Shown: positions 9,408 to 18,791, numbered from the stretch's first letter. The stretch: DNA of 64,000 bases from Pseudomonas caricapapayae (GCF_001400735.1 NZ_LJPW01000068.1:1-64000), one strand, 5' to 3'. Notes: a model not told the origin generated them from the sequence alone. Numbers and translations: made by a program.

Positions 9408-10874
9408 ATGAAATTCAAAGATCTTAGGGATTTCGTGCAGCAGCTTGAGCAGCGCGGAGAGTTGAAACGCATCCAGATGCCGATCTCGCCTGTGCTGGAA
9501 ATGACTGAAATCTGCGACCGTACCCTGCGTGCCAAGGGGCCGGCCCTGCTGTTCGAAAAACCGGTCGGCTTTGATATCCCGGTATTGGGCAACCTGTTCG
9601 GCACACCCGAGCGCGTGGCCATGGGCATGGGCGCGGAAGCTGTCAGTGAGCTGCGCGAGATCGGTAAGCTGCTGGCCTTCCTGAAAGAGCCCGAGCCGCC
9701 CAAGGGCTTGAAAGATGCCTGGTCCAAGCTGCCCATCTTCCGCAAAGTCATCGCCATGGCCCCCAAGGTGGTCAAGGATGCGCCGTGCCAGGAGATCGTC
9801 ATTGAAGGTGACGATGTCGACCTTGGCATGCTGCCCGTGCAGACCTGCTGGCCGGGCGATGTCGCACCGCTGATCACCTGGGGTCTGACCGTTACCAAAG
9901 GTCCGAATAAAGAGCGCCAGAACCTTGGTATCTATCGTCAGCAGGTGATTGGCCGTAACAAGATCATCATGCGCTGGCTCAGTCATCGCGGCGGTGCGCT
10001 GGACTTTCGCGAATGGTGTGCAAAGCATCCCGGCGAGCCTTATCCGGTTGCCGTGGCGCTGGGTGCCGACCCCGCGACTATCCTCGGTGCCGTGACGCCG
10101 GTACCGGACAGCCTGTCCGAATATGCTTTCGCCGGGTTGCTGCGTGGGTCGCGTACCGAGCTGATCAAGTGCCGTGGCAGCAACCTGCAGGTGCCAGCCA
10201 GCGCCGAGATTGTGCTTGAGGGCGTGATTCATCCGGGCGAGATGGCCGATGAAGGCCCCTACGGCGACCATACCGGCTACTACAACGAAGTCGACAGCTT
10301 CCCGGTGTTGACCGTCGAGCGCATCACGCACCGTATCAAGCCGATCTACCACAGTACCTACACCGGGCGTCCACCGGACGAGCCCGCCATCCTGGGCGTT
10401 GCGCTGAACGAAGTGTTCGTGCCGATTCTGCAAAAGCAGTTCCCGGAAATCGTCGACTTCTATCTGCCGCCCGAAGGCTGTTCGTACCGCATGGCGGTCG
10501 TGACCATCAAGAAACAATACCCCGGTCACGCCAAGCGCGTGATGCTGGGGGTCTGGTCGTTTCTGCGGCAGTTCATGTACACCAAGTTCGTGATCGTCAC
10601 CGACGACGACATCAATGCGCGTGACTGGAACGACGTGATCTGGGCTATCACCACACGCATGGACCCCAAGCGCGACACGGTCATGATCGACAACACGCCC
10701 ATCGATTACCTCGATTTCGCCTCTCCGGTGTCCGGATTGGGATCGAAAATGGGTCTGGATGCCACTAACAAATGGCCAGGCGAGACCACGCGTGAGTGGG
10801 GCAGGGCGATCGTCAAGGACGAAGCCACCACACGCCGGGTGGACGAGATCTGGAATCAGTTGGGAATAGATTGA
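9408..10874 (+). CDS. ubiD: 4-hydroxy-3-polyprenylbenzoate decarboxylase
   Basis: Prenylated-FMN-dependent decarboxylase of ubiquinone synthesis, 488 aa. The start [15 protein letters not shown] at 9408 gives the usual length; an ATG four codons upstream is less likely. Family motifs include [34 protein letters not shown] and the C-terminal MTKRDTV-like [24 protein letters not shown]. It is translationally coupled (TGATG) to the ferredoxin-flavin reductase that follows. Confidence 0.97.
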   Translation: MKFKDLRDFVQQLEQRGELKRIQMPISPVLEMTEICDRTLRAKGPALLFEKPVGFDIPVLGNLFGTPERVAMGMGAEAVSELREIGKLLAFLKEPEPPKGLKDAWSKLPIFRKVIAMAPKVVKDAPCQEIVIEGDDVDLGMLPVQTCWPGDVAPLITWGLTVTKGPNKERQNLGIYRQQVIGRNKIIMRWLSHRGGALDFREWCAKHPGEPYPVAVALGADPATILGAVTPVPDSLSEYAFAGLLRGSRTELIKCRGSNLQVPASAEIVLEGVIHPGEMADEGPYGDHTGYYNEVDSFPVLTVERITHRIKPIYHSTYTGRPPDEPAILGVALNEVFVPILQKQFPEIVDFYLPPEGCSYRMAVVTIKKQYPGHAKRVMLGVWSFLRQFMYTKFVIVTDDDINARDWNDVIWAITTRMDPKRDTVMIDNTPIDYLDFASPVSGLGSKMGLDATNKWPGETTREWGRAIVKDEATTRRVDEIWNQLGID

Positions 10875-11842
10875 TGCGCGTAACCTTGCAGCCATCCGGT
10901 GCGGTGCTGGAAACCCTGCCGGGCGAGCGGATTCTCGATGCCGCACAGCGCCTGGGGTACGAATGCCCGCAGAGCTGTCGCAACGGCAATTGTCATGTCT
11001 GCGCGGCATTGCTGGTCGAGGGGCGTGTAAAACAGGCAGGTCAGACGCTTGATCACGGCGAGATTCATACGTGTGTAGCAGAGCCGTTGGAAGATTGCAT
11101 CGTGCTTTGGGATGGTGTGCTGGCCAAAGGTGAATTGCCGGTTCGCAGTTTTGCCTGTCAGTTGAGCGAGTGCGTCGAGGTCGGTGGTGATGTCTGGCGG
11201 GTGGGCTTGCGTGCTCCGGCAGGCAAGCCGCCGCGCTATCACGCCGGGCAGTACCTGATGATCGAACGGGAGAACGGCGAGAAGTCGGCGTTCTCTATTG
11301 CATCGGCACCGCACAGCGGTCGTGAGCTTGAGCTGCATGTGCTGGTACGCGAGGACAGTGCGCGCAGTCTGATCGAGCAGTTGCAGCGCAATCGCATGGC
11401 GCGGGTCGAGCTGCCGTTCGGTGATACCCACCTTGCCGAGCTGCCGGACGGGCCACTGGTTCTGATCGCTGCCGGTACTGGCATGGCGCAGATGAACAGC
11501 TTGATCGAACACTGTCGTTCCACAGGCTTCAGCCACCCTGTTCATCTGTACTGGGGCGTCCGTCGCCCGGAAGATTTTTATCAGGTCAGCCACTGGGACG
11601 AGTGGGCGACACTGCCGAATCTGTTCCTGCACAAGGTCGTCAGCGATCTATGTGGCTGGGAAGGGCGCTGTGGTTTGCTGCACGAGGCGGTATGCGAGGA
11701 CATTGCGGATCTGTCGGCGGTTCATGTGTACGCCAGCGGCTCGCCTGCGATGATCTACGGAACACTGGACGCGCTTGTCAGCGCCGGGATGGATGCTCAT
11801 CAGATGCGCGCAGACGTGTTCGCCTACGCGCCGCGTCCATAA
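10874..11842 (+). CDS. 2Fe-2S ferredoxin / NAD(P)H-flavin reductase fusion (Fre/AscD-like)
   Basis: 322-residue electron-transfer protein, annotated in Pseudomonas as CDP-6-deoxy-delta-3,4-glucoseen reductase. Residues 1-90 are a plant-type 2Fe-2S domain with CPQSCRNGNCHVCAALLVEG plus a later Cys. Residues 100-200 form an FAD-binding barrel (ARY-like RYHAGQYLMIE, SAFSIASAPH), and the remainder an NAD-binding domain (VLIAAGTGMAQM). The start overlaps the ubiD stop. The E. coli equivalent position holds the flavin reductase fre next to ubiD, so a role in supplying reduced flavin is plausible; the sugar-reductase name is probably historical. Confidence 0.85.
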   Translation: MRVTLQPSGAVLETLPGERILDAAQRLGYECPQSCRNGNCHVCAALLVEGRVKQAGQTLDHGEIHTCVAEPLEDCIVLWDGVLAKGELPVRSFACQLSECVEVGGDVWRVGLRAPAGKPPRYHAGQYLMIERENGEKSAFSIASAPHSGRELELHVLVREDSARSLIEQLQRNRMARVELPFGDTHLAELPDGPLVLIAAGTGMAQMNSLIEHCRSTGFSHPVHLYWGVRRPEDFYQVSHWDEWATLPNLFLHKVVSDLCGWEGRCGLLHEAVCEDIADLSAVHVYASGSPAMIYGTLDALVSAGMDAHQMRADVFAYAPRP

Positions 11843-12050
11843 TGCCGGACTGACGGCGACCTGACTGGAGTGTAAATTGCTTTACCTGCTTATCGCTGAT
11901 GACGATGTCAGCCGTTCGCCAGGCAATTTTTTGTAAAGACAGGCCTCTGGTCTGTGGCAACAACCGAACCACGACACCCTGATGCCGCTCATCCGCGAGC
12001 GAGTCAGCGGGGCTCGGTAAAGACTGACAGTCAGACTGTCAGGGAGGCAA

Positions 12051-12719
12051 ATGGAGAATCCAATCAACGAGTTGGCCGCTGCGGTGCATGACGGCCTTGG
12101 CCTGACGTACCCGCCCGTTATCGATCTGGGTCCGCAGCTTACCCGCGAGCAACTGCTCGCATCCATGAACGCCACCATGCGCCTTCATAAAGGCGGTCCG
12201 GTCTGGCTGTTCGCTTATGGATCACTGATCTGGCGTCCTGAGTGCACCGCCGTAGAGAGCCAGCGCGGTCGAGTGCACGGTTATCACCGCGGGCTTTACC
12301 TGTGGTCGCACGAACATCGCGGTACGCCGGAAGTGCCGGGCCTGGTGTTCGGGCTGGATCGCGGCGGCTCATGTACCGGCTTCGCCTACCGGTTGCCTGA
12401 TGAGTGTCTGGAGAAGTCGCTACTCGCATTGTGGGAGCGCGAAATGCCCTATCCCTCGTATCGTCCGCACTGGCTCAACTGCCGTCTTGAAGACGGCAGG
12501 AAAGTACAGGCGCTGGGCTTCGTGCTGGAGCGGCATTTGCCCAGCTATGCGGGCAACCTGCCGGACAGCGTGCTGAGTCAGGTGCTGGCCAGCGCCAGTG
12601 GACGCTATGGAACCACCCGCGATTACGTGGAACAGACCGCCAGGGCCCTGCGCAGCCACGCCATGCCAGACCTGAATCTGGAGGCGCGGCTCAAGCGCTG
12701 CAAGTCGGAGACTGCCTGA
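12051..12719 (+). CDS. ChaC-family gamma-glutamylcyclotransferase
   Basis: A 222-residue ChaC-like protein, expected to cleave glutathione to 5-oxoproline and Cys-Gly. The hallmark FAYGSLIWRPE lies near residue 50, followed by RGRVHGYHRGLYLWSHEHRG and the SCTGFAYRL strand; the acidic residue near WEREMPYPSYR is the likely catalytic Glu region. GGGAGG lies just before the ATG. Its stop abuts the convergent glpT stop with no gap. A role in glutathione turnover is inferred from the family. Confidence 0.88.
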   Translation: MENPINELAAAVHDGLGLTYPPVIDLGPQLTREQLLASMNATMRLHKGGPVWLFAYGSLIWRPECTAVESQRGRVHGYHRGLYLWSHEHRGTPEVPGLVFGLDRGGSCTGFAYRLPDECLEKSLLALWEREMPYPSYRPHWLNCRLEDGRKVQALGFVLERHLPSYAGNLPDSVLSQVLASASGRYGTTRDYVEQTARALRSHAMPDLNLEARLKRCKSETA

Positions 12720-14069
12720 TCAGCCCTTGCTGTCGCGGGACGTGCTGGCGACCTGTTTGTGCCGTAGCGTCGGTGCAAGGAACGCCATCGCCAGAATGCA
12801 CGCGCCGATCAACAGCACGAAGCCGCCATCCCAGCCGAAGTGGTCAACCGTGTAGCCCATCGCCGCGCTGGCCGCGACCGACCCGCCCAGATAGCCGAAC
12901 AGCCCGGTAAAGCCCGCTGCCGTGCCCGCTGCCTTCTTCGGAGCCAGTTCCAGCGCCTGCAGGCCGATCAGCATGACCGGGCCGTAGATCAGAAAGCCGA
13001 TGGACACCAGCGCAATCATGTCGACGGTCGGGTTGCCTTCAGGATTCAGCCAGTACACCAGCGTGGCGATGGTCACCAGGAACATGAACACCATGCCGGT
13101 CAGGCCGCGATTGCCCTTGAATATCTTGTCCGACATCCAGCCGCACATCAGCGTGCCCGGAATGCCTGCCCACTCATACAGAAAATAGGCCCATGAGGTC
13201 TTGTCGACCGTGAAGTGCTTGGCTTCTTTCAGATAAGTCGGTGCCCAGTCCAGTACGCCATAGCGCAGCAGATAAACGAATACGTTGGCCATCGCGATGT
13301 ACCACAGGAATTTATTGCGCAGCACGTACTTGACGAAGATCTCTCGTGCACTGAATTCCTCTTCGTGGCTGGCATCGTAGCCTTCCGGGTAATCGTTCTT
13401 GTAGTGCTCGATAGGCGGCAGGCCGACCGATTGCGGGGTGTCACGCATGGTCGCGAAGGCAAACACCGCGACCAGCAACGCAACCGCCGCCGGCACGTAG
13501 AACGCCGCATGCCAGTCGTTGGTCCAGCCCATGCCGAGCAGGAACAGCGGGCCGATCAGGCCGCCGCCGACGTTGTGCGCCACGTTCCAAACCGACACCA
13601 CGCCGCCGCGCTCTTTCTGCGACCACCAATGGACCATCGTGCGCCCGCTTGGCGGCCAGCCCATGCCCTGCGCCCAGCCATTGATGAACAGCAGGACGAA
13701 CATGATCGTGACGCTGGACGTCGCCCAGGGCGCGAAGCCGAAGATGAACATGATCCCGGCAGAAACCAGCAGGCCGAACGGCAGGAAGTAACGCGGGTTG
13801 GAGCGGTCCGAAACGATCCCCATCAGGAATTTCGACAAGCCATAGGCAATCGCAATGGCCGACATCGCAACGCCCAGTTGGCCACGCGTATAGCCTTCGT
13901 CGATCAGATACGGCATCGCCAGCGAGAAATTCTTGCGCAGCAGGTAGTAACCGGCATAGCCGATAAAGATGCCTGCGAAGATTTGCCAGCGCAGACGCCG
14001 ATAAGTGCTGTCGACCTTTTCTTCTGGAAGGGGTGCCTGATGCCTGGCGGGGCGGAAAAACCCGAACAT
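12720..14069 (-). CDS. glpT: Glycerol-3-phosphate:phosphate antiporter
   Basis: Inner-membrane MFS antiporter of 449 aa with about 12 membrane segments. The signature [15 protein letters not shown] near residue 45 carries the substrate-binding Arg, and [17 protein letters not shown] is the loop 2-3 motif of organophosphate antiporters. The start lies in a 270-bp spacer with a perfect 8-bp-arm inverted repeat (14202-14226). No glp regulon genes are next to it here. Confidence 0.95.
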   Translation of the reverse strand: MFGFFRPARHQAPLPEEKVDSTYRRLRWQIFAGIFIGYAGYYLLRKNFSLAMPYLIDEGYTRGQLGVAMSAIAIAYGLSKFLMGIVSDRSNPRYFLPFGLLVSAGIMFIFGFAPWATSSVTIMFVLLFINGWAQGMGWPPSGRTMVHWWSQKERGGVVSVWNVAHNVGGGLIGPLFLLGMGWTNDWHAAFYVPAAVALLVAVFAFATMRDTPQSVGLPPIEHYKNDYPEGYDASHEEEFSAREIFVKYVLRNKFLWYIAMANVFVYLLRYGVLDWAPTYLKEAKHFTVDKTSWAYFLYEWAGIPGTLMCGWMSDKIFKGNRGLTGMVFMFLVTIATLVYWLNPEGNPTVDMIALVSIGFLIYGPVMLIGLQALELAPKKAAGTAAGFTGLFGYLGGSVAASAAMGYTVDHFGWDGGFVLLIGACILAMAFLAPTLRHKQVASTSRDSKG

Positions 14070-14201
14070 GGAGAAGCTCCTGATTATTGTTTTTTTGCGA
14101 ATGCGAATATTACATTTTCATTACAGAAAAAAGCAGTGCCTCCGGGCTGATTTTTTGTAGGAGATACGGACGTTTTTCTGTTCTTTTATGAACATTTGCC
14201 G

Positions 14202-14226
14202 AACGTTTGTATGTGTTTCAAACGTT
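14202..14226. promoter_or_regulatory. Long inverted repeat in the glpT upstream region
   Basis: AACGTTTG and CAAACGTT are perfect complements separated by 9 bases, 133 bp upstream of the glpT start and 117 bp before the divergent TonB-domain gene. Symmetry and place suggest an operator; the cognate protein is unknown. Confidence 0.5.
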
Positions 14227-14342
14227 TGGGATTGCTCCTACAGGTCTATCGGAAGTCGTGTGCTTACTGGTCTGCCGGGAGCCTTTTACCATCGTCGTCA
14301 TCGCGCCAACGGGGCGCACCCAGACGATGAGCCCATACAACA

Positions 14343-15008
14343 ATGAGAATTTCCGCCTTCATGATTGCCGTCGCACTGGCCCCGCCCATTGGCGCGACGG
14401 AGTCATTTCTGGTGCCGGTGTACACGCCCACACCAGTGTTTCCTCCGGATCTGGTCAAGACTCGCTATGCAGGCAAGGTCCGGGCACAGCTGTGGATAAA
14501 GTCCGACGGGCAGGTCCGCGAAGTCAGAGCCGTCGAGAGCGGCCATCCGCAGCTCGCCGCAGCAGCGGAGCAAGCACTGCGTCAATGGCGCTATAAACCC
14601 TGGATAGGCACCGTCGGCGCGCCACCGCTGGCCACAATCACCGTCCCGGTGATTTTCGGCTCCCACGGCTATCGGCGCTTCAACACCGAAGTCAACGTCG
14701 GCCTCGGCAACATCCGTTGCGGCTACCTCAACGAAGAAGTGAAATCCGCCCGCCAGGACTACCCCAAAGAGCCGCTGAGCAAAGTCGACGTGTTCTGGTA
14801 CACCGGGCAGGCGCTGTTCGGCAGCCATGTTGCCCACCTGCGTAGCGAGCCCCAACGCCAGGTCTTGCTTGGGCAGCTGGGTGCCGCAATACCGATGATA
14901 GTCAGCAATTGCCGAAGCAATCCCGATCGTCTGTACGGCGACTATCTGCCGACGCCGATCAAGGCGTTGATGGTCGGGTTGGCCGAGCAAGTGGAGGGCC
15001 GGGAATGA
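14343..15008 (+). CDS. Exported TonB C-terminal-domain protein (first of tandem pair)
   Basis: A 221-residue protein with a short signal peptide (MRISAFMIAVALAPPIGA) and a TonB/TolA-like C-terminal fold at about residues 20-105: FPPDLVKTRYAGKVRAQLWI, then LAAAAEQALRQWRYKPW. Unlike true TonB there is no proline-rich spanning region, and the TonB domain is followed by about 110 extra residues with two conserved Cys (IRCGYLNEEV; SNCRSNPDRLYGDYLP). That layout argues for a periplasmic or surface protein rather than an energy transducer. It overlaps the next gene by 4 bp (ATGA). Confidence 0.75.
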   Translation: MRISAFMIAVALAPPIGATESFLVPVYTPTPVFPPDLVKTRYAGKVRAQLWIKSDGQVREVRAVESGHPQLAAAAEQALRQWRYKPWIGTVGAPPLATITVPVIFGSHGYRRFNTEVNVGLGNIRCGYLNEEVKSARQDYPKEPLSKVDVFWYTGQALFGSHVAHLRSEPQRQVLLGQLGAAIPMIVSNCRSNPDRLYGDYLPTPIKALMVGLAEQVEGRE

Positions 15009-15640
15009 GCCGTGTGCTGGGGTGCATGATGCTTACAGGGTTGCTTTGGACGGGGGTAGCACAGGCGTTGCCGTCGTATCCGGTGCCGTTGTATATGCTT
15101 GAGCCGGGCTATCCGACATCAATGCTTCGTTCCTCCGCAAAAAGGAGTATCAGCGTCAGGGTTTTCATTCAGGCCGATGGAGGCGTGCGCTTCCTCGAAG
15201 TGCTCGGGGCACCCGATCCGAGGTTCATCAGCCTGACCCGAAGTGCTGTTGAACAGTGGGTCTTCGAACCTTGGGAGCCGCCGGCCTCTCACCCCGAGGG
15301 CGAAGCCGTTACGGTCACGTTCAATTTCACGGGGCGGCCACATACCAACCCGCCGCTGGCATCCAATGTCGAGCTGAAGCAGGTGTGGTGCTGGCAGTTG
15401 AATACGGAAATGGTCGAGGGGCGCAGATGGCGCAAGGATGTCAAGCCGGATGCGCTAATGCGGACAGAATTGTACTTGTCGAGCAGTCCGGTCATAGAGC
15501 AGTTTCTCACCTTGGACGAGCGTGAGGCTCTGGTTCTTGAGCTGCTAGAGGCGACACCGGGCATCGTCGCTCAATGCCAAAAAAATCCGATGCGCAGGTA
15601 TGTCGATTATTTGCCGGAGAATGTGAGGAAGGCGCTGTAA
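15005..15640 (+). CDS. Exported TonB C-terminal-domain protein (second of tandem pair)
   Basis: A 211-residue paralogue of the preceding protein, starting at the ATGA overlap with it. Signal peptide to about residue 22 (LLWTGVAQA), TonB-like domain with KRSISVRVFIQADGG and RSAVEQWVFEPWEPP, then the same kind of C-terminal extension with Cys residues and a closing QKNPMRRYVDYLPENVRKAL that matches DRLYGDYLPTPIKAL of the first copy. Function unknown. Confidence 0.75.
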   Translation: MSRVLGCMMLTGLLWTGVAQALPSYPVPLYMLEPGYPTSMLRSSAKRSISVRVFIQADGGVRFLEVLGAPDPRFISLTRSAVEQWVFEPWEPPASHPEGEAVTVTFNFTGRPHTNPPLASNVELKQVWCWQLNTEMVEGRRWRKDVKPDALMRTELYLSSSPVIEQFLTLDEREALVLELLEATPGIVAQCQKNPMRRYVDYLPENVRKAL

Positions 15641-15661
15641 GGATTGGGCGCGTCAGCGAAG

Positions 15662-15697
15662 TGCCGGGGCCAAAGCGCTAATGCGTTGGCCCCGGCA
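15662..15697. terminator. Strong stem-loop between convergent genes
   Basis: TGCCGGGGCCAA and TTGGCCCCGGCA are perfect 12-bp arms around a 12-base loop, between the stops at 15640 and 15712. No T run follows on either strand, so it is a terminator-like or mRNA-protecting hairpin rather than a canonical intrinsic terminator. Confidence 0.6.
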
Positions 15698-15711
15698 TTG
15701 TGGGTGAGCGA

Positions 15712-16503
15712 TTAGTGAGTAGCGCCTATATGTTGAATCATTTTAAGCTGGTTCAGTCCGAACGCGCCGTGAGCGCTGATCGTATTCGAGAAGTCGGTGA
15801 TCGCGATTTCGATAGTGTCCCTCAGCACCTTGATTGCATTATCGATTTCTCGCGACGCTTCAGGTCCAAACGTTACCTCGACCGCATGGCGGGATTCGAC
15901 CTCTCTAGCGCGAGCTTCCTCGGCGTTACGTAAGGCCAAAGCGTGCTCGGCTTCTTCGACCTGACGCTGTGCAAGCTGGAACGCGGCCTCTATGGCTCGC
16001 TGCTGCGCAGCCTGTTCTTCCGCGAGTCGGCGAGCTGCCTCTTCCGCCTCGGCTCTCACGCGCGCGGCTTCTTCGGCTTGGCGGTGTGCGGCTTCTTGGG
16101 CCATGCGCTCGTTATACTCGCGTTCCTGCTCTATTAGCCGGGCATGCAGCGATTCGAGATTGCCTTTGAGTTCGTTTAGAAAGCGGATGCTTTCCATATG
16201 AAAGCGGGCGTTCCCCGTCATAGAGTAAAAATCAGTGGGTACTCCGCCTGGCATAGCCCGCATCTGCGCGTTTAACTCAAGAGACGATTTGTCCCAGGGA
16301 TCAGTACCCCACAAAAAATACGAATTGTCGATGTGGTCCTGTCGCAAGGGAGCGCGTTTGCTAGCAACCAGATGATTGATGGCGAGTATGTGTTTATCGG
16401 TTATATCGATGTAACGTATTCCGCTCCAGTCGCCGACGTGAGCCGCAAGCTCGGCTTGCAGAAAGCCAGGTAATTGCTGCAGGTGATGATGTAGTTCTTC
16501 CAT
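15712..16503 (-). CDS. Unknown coiled-coil protein, third gene of the bacteriocin operon
   Basis: A 263-residue protein I do not recognise. Residues 1-100 are a non-repetitive globular region (VGDWSGIRYIDITDKHILAI, YFLWGTDPWDKSSLELNAQM). Residues about 125-200 form an Ala/Glu/Arg-rich coiled coil (EEAARVRAEAEEAARRLAEE). The last 60 residues return to ordinary composition. No signal peptide and no membrane segment. AAGGAAA lies 7 bases before the ATG. It follows the immunity gene by 48 bp on the same strand. Its coiled coil resembles in composition the one in the bacteriocin itself, so a role in the same system is inferred. Confidence 0.7.
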   Translation of the reverse strand: MEELHHHLQQLPGFLQAELAAHVGDWSGIRYIDITDKHILAINHLVASKRAPLRQDHIDNSYFLWGTDPWDKSSLELNAQMRAMPGGVPTDFYSMTGNARFHMESIRFLNELKGNLESLHARLIEQEREYNERMAQEAAHRQAEEAARVRAEAEEAARRLAEEQAAQQRAIEAAFQLAQRQVEEAEHALALRNAEEARAREVESRHAVEVTFGPEASREIDNAIKVLRDTIEIAITDFSNTISAHGAFGLNQLKMIQHIGATH

Positions 16504-16551
16504 GGATGATTTCCTTTTTTATAGTGTTTGAGCTATTAGTGTATGGGGTGC

Positions 16552-16821
16552 TTAATCTTTGAAGCCCGGCTTGCCATTTGTTGCTCGCCACTCTTTTATT
16601 TCTTTCATAACCCCTGCGGCACTATCCTCTCTGCCTTCGGGTGGATAGCACAATAAATCTGATTTTTCTGGATGTTCAGTCACTTCTGCAATGTGGTCGA
16701 TAAGGCTAATAACGTATTCTTCAGCATTTTCTTTGGTGGCGCTTATGCCGTTAAAAAGTTCGTTCAGGATTTCCATAAACTCAGCTTCGGTATAGTCGCT
16801 CAATTGAGATTTTAGTTTCAT
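16552..16821 (-). CDS. DNase bacteriocin immunity protein (Im2/Im9-pyocin immunity family)
   Basis: Small acidic inhibitor of 89 aa that binds its cognate nuclease bacteriocin. It aligns by eye with colicin Im9 throughout: SDYTEAEFMEILNELFNG, then EHPEKSDLLCYPPEGREDSAAG containing the helix III tyrosine pair region, and the closing EWRATNGKPGFKD. Starts inside the bacteriocin stop (ATGA, 4-bp overlap), as in other colicin/pyocin pairs. Confidence 0.95.
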   Translation of the reverse strand: MKLKSQLSDYTEAEFMEILNELFNGISATKENAEEYVISLIDHIAEVTEHPEKSDLLCYPPEGREDSAAGVMKEIKEWRATNGKPGFKD

Positions 16822-18791
16822 TGGTTTTTCCTGTGAGCTTGAATGTGGTCTTTCGGCGTCATGATTACCAAATTGTCCAAGTCGTAAACTGCTCCGCCTT
16901 CGCTAATCCAGTGCTTGTGATGGATTTCATATTTCAAACGTTTACCCACCCTATCTGCTGCCCTGACAAGAGGTGCACGTTTATCTGATACCTCAATACG
17001 GCTTAATTCTCCAAGATGTCGGCTCAACGCCGGGTCTTTGGATACCTCTAGCCAGATCGCTTCCCTCAGTTTGTCAAAACTTGTAAATGGCCGTCCTCTC
17101 AGCTTTTCCGCAATACTGGAAGGAATCGGCGCTGGTTGGCTTGCCGTCGGCCCTCTCAGCCAGGTAGCTGTCACCGCCTCACCATGCCCACTCGCAACCC
17201 CCGGAATCGACCTCGGGTCCTTGAACAGCAGGTAGCTATTCGGCAGCCCTGAATCAATCGGCGATATGAGAATGTAATCATCAGGATCATCTCGATCAAT
17301 CGCCGGGTAAGCTTCAAGCTCGGGTACAAAAGGTGTCACCACGTTGCCTGGATCTACCGGCAAAGCGGGTGGTCCTGCGGGTGAGCTTGTCGAGCTGTCC
17401 GCCGGTCGTGCTATTGGCGTCCATATCAGTGCCGGTGTCGATTCCCCGTCACGGATAAACTCGTAGGAATTGTTCTGTGCGTTATAGGTGAACGTTCTTA
17501 CGCGAACCTTGGTACCAACTTTCACACCGTCCGTAGCTACCCAGCGTGTAGCGCCGCTTGTGCCAGCTTCATCGGATGTCAGTCGATGAGGCACATCCAG
17601 CGTGCCGTTGACGCTGGCAAGGTAGTGCAGATCGATATGCGGCGGCAGGTTGAGCTGCGACAGAGGTGTGGCGATAACGGCGGGCGGCAGTTCTGCGTCG
17701 CCCAACGGTTGTGGATACATCGCCAGCAACGTAACCAGATTGCTGCCCAGTGTTCTGGTCGCAATCCTGATGAGTTGATCCTTCGCGATGTTGGTCGCAA
17801 CGGTTCTGATGCCTGGTGCTGCGGTTGTGGTTGACGCGGGGGCAATAACCGACCACAACTTGTCGATGTCAGCGGCCTGTCGTGCTTCCTGACTCGCCGG
17901 TTTATTGGCCAGCGACAGTTCAGCATGGCGCATGGAAAGCGCTGCTGATTGTTCGTTGAGCAGCGTGACCGATTCGGCAAGAAGCTTTGCTTCGTAGGTC
18001 TGAGATAACGCCTGTATCCACGCTTCATGGGCCTGCTGCACACGTGGAGGATCACCCTGGCTGTAGTACACCAGATAGTTCAGGTGGTCTTTTTGTGTAG
18101 CATGGTCAAGCTCTTGACCGGTGAGACTCAGAGCCTGAGCGCGACGCTCTTCCAGTAACGGTTGTTTGATTGCAAGTAAATAGTTAACCCTGATTTTTTT
18201 CTGAAGTATCAGCTCAAGAGCCTGTTCGTCGCGTGGGGGATCAGCATTTAGATCATGACCTGACGCTATTTCTTTTTGAAGATCATTTGGCAGCGATGCA
18301 AAAGCCAGTAAGTAGTTTTGTGCCAATCCAGATTGTAACGAGGGATAGGACGCTGTCAGCGTTTCAAGAGCCTGTCGATGTGCCTGATCTTTTTCGGCCT
18401 GTGCGCGCACCTGCGCTTCAACGCGCTCTCGCTCGGCGGCTTCCGCCATTGCCCGAGCATGCGCCTCAGCTTCTAGTCTTGCGAGATGAGCCGCGTGTTC
18501 TGCCGCTTGCCGCTGGGCCAACGCATGCGCCTCTGCCTCTTGTTGCCTTAATAGACGTCTCAGCTGTTTATTAGTGATACCTCTTCGGCGACCGCGGCCT
18601 GGGCCTAGGCCGGTAGTGCTGGGTCCATTGCCGCTACCCACGACTCCAATGTTCCAACCGGAATTGCTGCCGTTGCTTTCCGCACCGATATGAAAGTTTT
18701 TTGATAAATCCGAATCCGGGCGCATTGGAATACCCCGGTCTACCAGGATGTTTTTTTCCGGAGGGTCATCGTTACTGTTATTTTCGCTCAT
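16818..18791 (-). CDS. S-type pyocin / colicin E-like HNH DNase bacteriocin
   Basis: 657-residue nuclease bacteriocin. Residues 1-70 are Gly/Ser/Asn-rich and disordered. Residues 75-145 form an Ala-rich coiled coil. About 410-560 is a Pyocin_S translocation-type domain (RWVATDGVKVGTKVRVRTFT, NSYEFIRDGESTPALIWTP). About 565-657 is a colicin E9-type DNase: SFDKLREAIWLEVSKDP, then EIHHKHWI (His624, His625) and TPKDHIQAHRKNQ (His649, His653), the HNH/beta-beta-alpha-metal residues. The start MSENNSNDDPPEKN at 18791 has AAGGAAA before it. Overlaps the immunity gene by 4 bp. I see no clear PrtN P-box upstream. Confidence 0.93.
   Translation of the reverse strand: MSENNSNDDPPEKNILVDRGIPMRPDSDLSKNFHIGAESNGSNSGWNIGVVGSGNGPSTTGLGPGRGRRRGITNKQLRRLLRQQEAEAHALAQRQAAEHAAHLARLEAEAHARAMAEAAERERVEAQVRAQAEKDQAHRQALETLTASYPSLQSGLAQNYLLAFASLPNDLQKEIASGHDLNADPPRDEQALELILQKKIRVNYLLAIKQPLLEERRAQALSLTGQELDHATQKDHLNYLVYYSQGDPPRVQQAHEAWIQALSQTYEAKLLAESVTLLNEQSAALSMRHAELSLANKPASQEARQAADIDKLWSVIAPASTTTAAPGIRTVATNIAKDQLIRIATRTLGSNLVTLLAMYPQPLGDAELPPAVIATPLSQLNLPPHIDLHYLASVNGTLDVPHRLTSDEAGTSGATRWVATDGVKVGTKVRVRTFTYNAQNNSYEFIRDGESTPALIWTPIARPADSSTSSPAGPPALPVDPGNVVTPFVPELEAYPAIDRDDPDDYILISPIDSGLPNSYLLFKDPRSIPGVASGHGEAVTATWLRGPTASQPAPIPSSIAEKLRGRPFTSFDKLREAIWLEVSKDPALSRHLGELSRIEVSDKRAPLVRAADRVGKRLKYEIHHKHWISEGGAVYDLDNLVIMTPKDHIQAHRKNQ

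Noticed and set aside
7982..9898. A 638-codon minus-strand frame over rho and ubiD
   Set aside because: Antisense shadow of two certain genes, spans their terminator, and shows no recognisable domain.
9405..11009. A 534-codon minus-strand frame over ubiD and the reductase
   Set aside because: Composition typical of an antisense shadow; both plus-strand genes are certain.
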